Below, piece by piece: positions 61,593-64,000 of a stretch of DNA of 64,000 nt. Below the pieces are notes generated by a model, which saw only the letters and a program-made list of their open reading frames with translations, had not been told where the DNA came from and did no database searches. Position numbers and translations under genes: made by a program. Location: the NCBI GenBank assembly GCA_018241745.1, contig JAFEDG010000143.1, forward strand, positions 1 through 64,000, given 5' to 3'. Source of the DNA: Pseudomonadota bacterium. Its GTDB lineage: Bacteria > Pseudomonadota > Gammaproteobacteria > Burkholderiales > Casimicrobiaceae. The stretch's first letter is position 1, and the number at the start of each line of letters is the position of its first letter.

Positions 61593-62836
61593 CGGCCATC
61601 GGCCCCGCGACGGCCGGTGGCGGCACGTTGCGCGGCGAGCGGGTCTTCTACCGCTTCTGGTGCGGCCGGCTCGCATCGGTGTTCGCGTACCAGATGCTGT
61701 CCGTCGCGGTCGGCTGGCAGGTGTACGCGCTGACCGGCAGCGCGCTGGACCTCGGGCTGATCGGCCTCGCGCAATTCCTGCCGTCGATCGCGCTGCTGCT
61801 CGTCGTCGGCCACGTCGCCGACCACTTCGACCGCCGCCGCGTCGTCCAGCTGTGCCAGTGGATCGAGGCGCTCGCACTGCTCGTCATCGGCTGGGCGACC
61901 CTCGCGGGCCACGTCACGCGCGACATGCTGTTCGCACTGGTGATCGTCATCGGTGCCGCGCGCGCGTTCGAGTTCCCGACAGTGCAGGCGATGCTCGCCG
62001 CCACGGTGCCCGCGGCGAAGCTGCCGCGCGCGGTCGCGATCAGTTCGACGGCGGGCCAGCTCGGCATCGTGCTGGGCCCCGCCCTCGGCGGGCTCGTCTA
62101 CGCGTTCGGCGCGGTCTACGTGTACGCCGTCTGCGCGACGCTGTTCGTCGTCGCCAGCGTGCTGCTCGGCCCCGGGCTCGCGCTGCTGCGCCCGCCGCTC
62201 GCCGGCGAGCCGACATCGCGTTCGCTGTTTGCGGGCATCCAGTTCATCCGCAGCAAGCCGGCGCTGCTGGGCGCGATCTCGCTCGACCTGTTCGCGGTGC
62301 TGCTGGGCGGCGCCGCGGCGCTGCTGCCGATCTATGCGCGCGACATCCTGCTGACCGGCCCATGGGGCCTCGGGCTGTTGCGCTCGGCGCCGGCGGTCGG
62401 CGCGCTCGCCGTCGCGTTGTGGCTCGCGCGCCATCCGCTGCGGCGCCGCGAGGGGCGCGCGATGTTCGCGGGCGTCATGGGGTTCGGCGTCGCGACGATC
62501 GTGTTCGGGCTGTCGACGTCGCTTTCGCTGTCGCTCGCGATGCTCGTCGCGATGGGTGCCGCGGACATGCTGAGCGTCGTCGTGCGCCAATCGCTGTTCC
62601 AGCTCAACACGCCGGACGCGATGCGCGGCCGCGTGGGCGCGGTCAACGCGATCTTCATCGGCGCATCGAACCAGCTCGGCGAGTTCGAGTCCGGCGTCAC
62701 CGCGGCGTGGCTTGGCGCGCGCAATGCGGTCGTCGTCGGCGGCGTGGGGACGCTGCTCGTGGCGCTCGCGTGGACGCGCCTGTTTCCCGCGTTGCGCGAC
62801 GTCGACGGCATGCGGGTCAACGGCCTGCGCAACTAG
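61589..62836 (+). CDS. MFS transporter (EntS/MFS_3-like)
   Basis: A 415-residue carrier with about 12 membrane helices. The start YRFWCGRLASVFAYQMLSVAVGWQVYALTGSALDLGLIGLAQFLP and GHVADHFDRRRV are typical of the MFS_3/EntS group. GTG start overlaps the dehydrogenase stop. The substrate is unknown; pairing with a 2-hydroxyacid dehydrogenase suggests an organic acid or a shared stress. Confidence 0.9.
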   Translation: MTAIGPATAGGGTLRGERVFYRFWCGRLASVFAYQMLSVAVGWQVYALTGSALDLGLIGLAQFLPSIALLLVVGHVADHFDRRRVVQLCQWIEALALLVIGWATLAGHVTRDMLFALVIVIGAARAFEFPTVQAMLAATVPAAKLPRAVAISSTAGQLGIVLGPALGGLVYAFGAVYVYAVCATLFVVASVLLGPGLALLRPPLAGEPTSRSLFAGIQFIRSKPALLGAISLDLFAVLLGGAAALLPIYARDILLTGPWGLGLLRSAPAVGALAVALWLARHPLRRREGRAMFAGVMGFGVATIVFGLSTSLSLSLAMLVAMGAADMLSVVVRQSLFQLNTPDAMRGRVGAVNAIFIGASNQLGEFESGVTAAWLGARNAVVVGGVGTLLVALAWTRLFPALRDVDGMRVNGLRN

Positions 62837-62851
62837 CGGGCGTACGGCGCG

Positions 62852-63583
62852 TCAGTTTCCGTAGTCGCGCTGCGCCGGGCACTGCGGCAGCTGGCCCCAG
62901 TAGCCGTCGCAGAAATCGACGCGTGCCTGCTGCTGGCAGAGCGCCCTCGCCATCACGTCCGCCTGCGTGCACGCGGCAAAGGCCGCCCGGACGCGCGACG
63001 GCCGGTCCAGCGCGGGTGGGGGCAGCGTGGGCTTCGGCGTGACGGCCGCGACCACCGGCGGTGGCGTCGGTGCCACGGGTGCCGGCGGTTCCGCCCGGAC
63101 CGACGGGACTGGCGCGGGCGGCGGCAGCTTGCGCCGGGGTGCGGGGTGCGCCACCGGCGGCGGCGCGTCAGGAACGGCAGGTTGGACCAGCGGGTCCACC
63201 ACCGCCGGTCCGGCCGTGGACGCAGGCAGCAGTGCAGGCACCGGGACGTCGGCATGCGCGGGAGCCTGGGGCGTGGCCACAGGCAGCGGGGACTCGGACA
63301 CCGCGGCGCCAGCGTCCGCGTGGAAGCGGTGCAGCGTCGCGTACGCAAGCGCGCAGACGACGACAGCGGCCATGCCCACCCAGGCCGGGCTCATGCGGCG
63401 GCGAGTCGGGGCAGCGGCGGCAGCGTCGGCGGCACGGCTGCCTGAGCGCGAGCGGCGCCTCGACGCGGTCGGCGCCTCGAGGACGGACACCGGGTCATGT
63501 CGCGCTCGCTTGAGCGCCTTGCGGCATGCCGGGCACAGCTTGGCCCCGGCTGCCGTGCTGGAACCGCAGAATTCACACGCCAC
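62852..63583 (-). CDS. Zinc-ribbon, single-span, proline-rich membrane protein
   Basis: A 243-residue protein. N-terminal CEFCGSSTAAGAKLCPAC forms a zinc ribbon (two CxxC). A basic linker is followed by one membrane helix (about 68-85), a long Pro/Ala/Val-rich stretch and a C-terminal part with four Cys (AACTQADV, LCQQQ, FCDGYW, QCPAQ). The layout suggests a cytoplasmic ribbon and periplasmic stalk plus small domain. No known function. Confidence 0.82.
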   Translation of the reverse strand: MACEFCGSSTAAGAKLCPACRKALKRARHDPVSVLEAPTASRRRSRSGSRAADAAAAAPTRRRMSPAWVGMAAVVVCALAYATLHRFHADAGAAVSESPLPVATPQAPAHADVPVPALLPASTAGPAVVDPLVQPAVPDAPPPVAHPAPRRKLPPPAPVPSVRAEPPAPVAPTPPPVVAAVTPKPTLPPPALDRPSRVRAAFAACTQADVMARALCQQQARVDFCDGYWGQLPQCPAQRDYGN

Positions 63584-63696
63584 TTGCTGACTCCGCTGTC
63601 AAGGCGCGTACCTGCCTTGCGCGCCGCACGCGGACATTATGACATCGTCATCGGCGACTGGCGACCGGGCACGACGACGGCCCGACGGGCGGCGCG

Positions 63697-64000
63697 TCAG
63701 GCGGCCGCACGCAGCGGATCGGGGGCCGGGGCTGCCGCAGCGTCGTAGTCCACCCACGCGCCATGCCGCCAGGTGCCCTCTGCGCGCTCGATCCTGCGCG
63801 CGCCGGTGGCGTCCAGCGCCGCGACCACGTCGTGCTCGTCGCCACGGTCCTCCACGCGGACGGCAACCACGACACCGTCGCGCCGACGGAGCCTGCCCAC
63901 GAGCGGCGCGTCGCCCAGGACGTTCAGCGCGCCGGCGAGGACACCGGCATAGGCGCCGGCGGCGAGGCCGCCCGCGATGGCGACCGGCCCGATGAAAGGT
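63697..64000 (-). CDS. Hypothetical glycine-rich protein, 5' end outside the window
   Basis: The frame is open to the right edge (codons align at 63999). The visible part has a Gly/Ala-rich, probably membrane-inserting segment (FIGPVAIAGGLAAGAYAGVL) and a soluble tail ending with AAAPAPDPLRAAA. This resembles general-stress or YflT-like envelope proteins with glycine-rich helices. The start lies beyond 64000. Family not certain. Confidence 0.65.
   Translation of the reverse strand, partial: PFIGPVAIAGGLAAGAYAGVLAGALNVLGDAPLVGRLRRRDGVVVAVRVEDRGDEHDVVAALDATGARRIERAEGTWRHGAWVDYDAAAAPAPDPLRAAA

Overview
The window is GC-rich bacterial chromosome with tightly packed genes on both strands. It is most probably from a betaproteobacterium, likely Burkholderiales. 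Supporting signs are the gene content (cobA-nirBD assimilation block, monomeric NADP isocitrate dehydrogenase, CbpA/CbpM, OpgC-like protein, type IV pilin with a C-terminal disulfide loop, a C-terminal anchor of the IPTL-CTERM kind) and the codon composition. No rRNA, tRNA, CRISPR array, insertion sequence, integrase or phage gene was seen. Almost every position lies in, or a few hundred bases from, a gene with clean coding character.

Layout. 1-5,051: a truncated amidohydrolase, an alpha/beta hydrolase, a glycine-zipper lipoprotein, then an ArsR-type repressor divergent from a short-chain dehydrogenase. 5,133-11,335: a nitrite assimilation operon on the minus strand (cobA, nirB, nirD, a NasR-like NIT-ANTAR regulator, nirC) with a sigma-54 promoter, upstream dyads and a structured leader RNA. 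11,472-21,826: a Na+/H+ antiporter, an ArsR/SRPBCC pair with palindromic operators, an M1 aminopeptidase, an epoxide-hydrolase-like protein, LysR, a MarR/MFS pair, a PRC-barrel protein and a peptidoglycan-binding protein. 22,069-26,698: isocitrate dehydrogenase, a STAS-like protein, arylamine N-acetyltransferase, DUF1993 and a CHRD lipoprotein. 26,740-30,423: a type IV pilin followed by a sulfotransferase and a methyltransferase, with a GT10 fucosyltransferase-like gene nearby. 30,427-36,514: a lipoprotein, the RhlE-type RNA helicase, a ClpX-like ATPase lacking the zinc domain, a metallophosphoesterase, DUF1090 and an acyltransferase. 36,511-44,478: a zinc alcohol dehydrogenase, then an ABC exporter / nucleotidyltransferase / CDP-glycerol-type transferase operon, an aldo/keto reductase, an atypical formyltransferase and an anchored beta-helix protein. 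44,584-51,203: a TspO-like protein, the BaeSR-type two-component system, cbpA-cbpM, an SGNH hydrolase and an OpgC-family protein. 51,494-64,000: an orphan phosphonate-type binding protein; a translationally coupled protealysin-like M4 protease / emfourin-like inhibitor / lipoprotein operon; several exported hypotheticals; a heme-type sensor without output domain; a 7TM diguanylate cyclase; DUF2652; a 2-hydroxyacid dehydrogenase; an MFS carrier; a zinc-ribbon membrane protein; and a truncated gene at the edge.

The most connected systems are the nitrite operon, whose sigma-54 promoter, candidate ANTAR-type RNA hairpin and in-operon antiterminator fit one control circuit, and the protease-inhibitor-lipoprotein operon. 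A recurring promoter design is also visible: several genes, mostly transcriptional repressors, carry a -10 box only 6 to 7 bases before the start codon, which predicts leaderless mRNAs, with operator palindromes at or next to the start codon in two of them.
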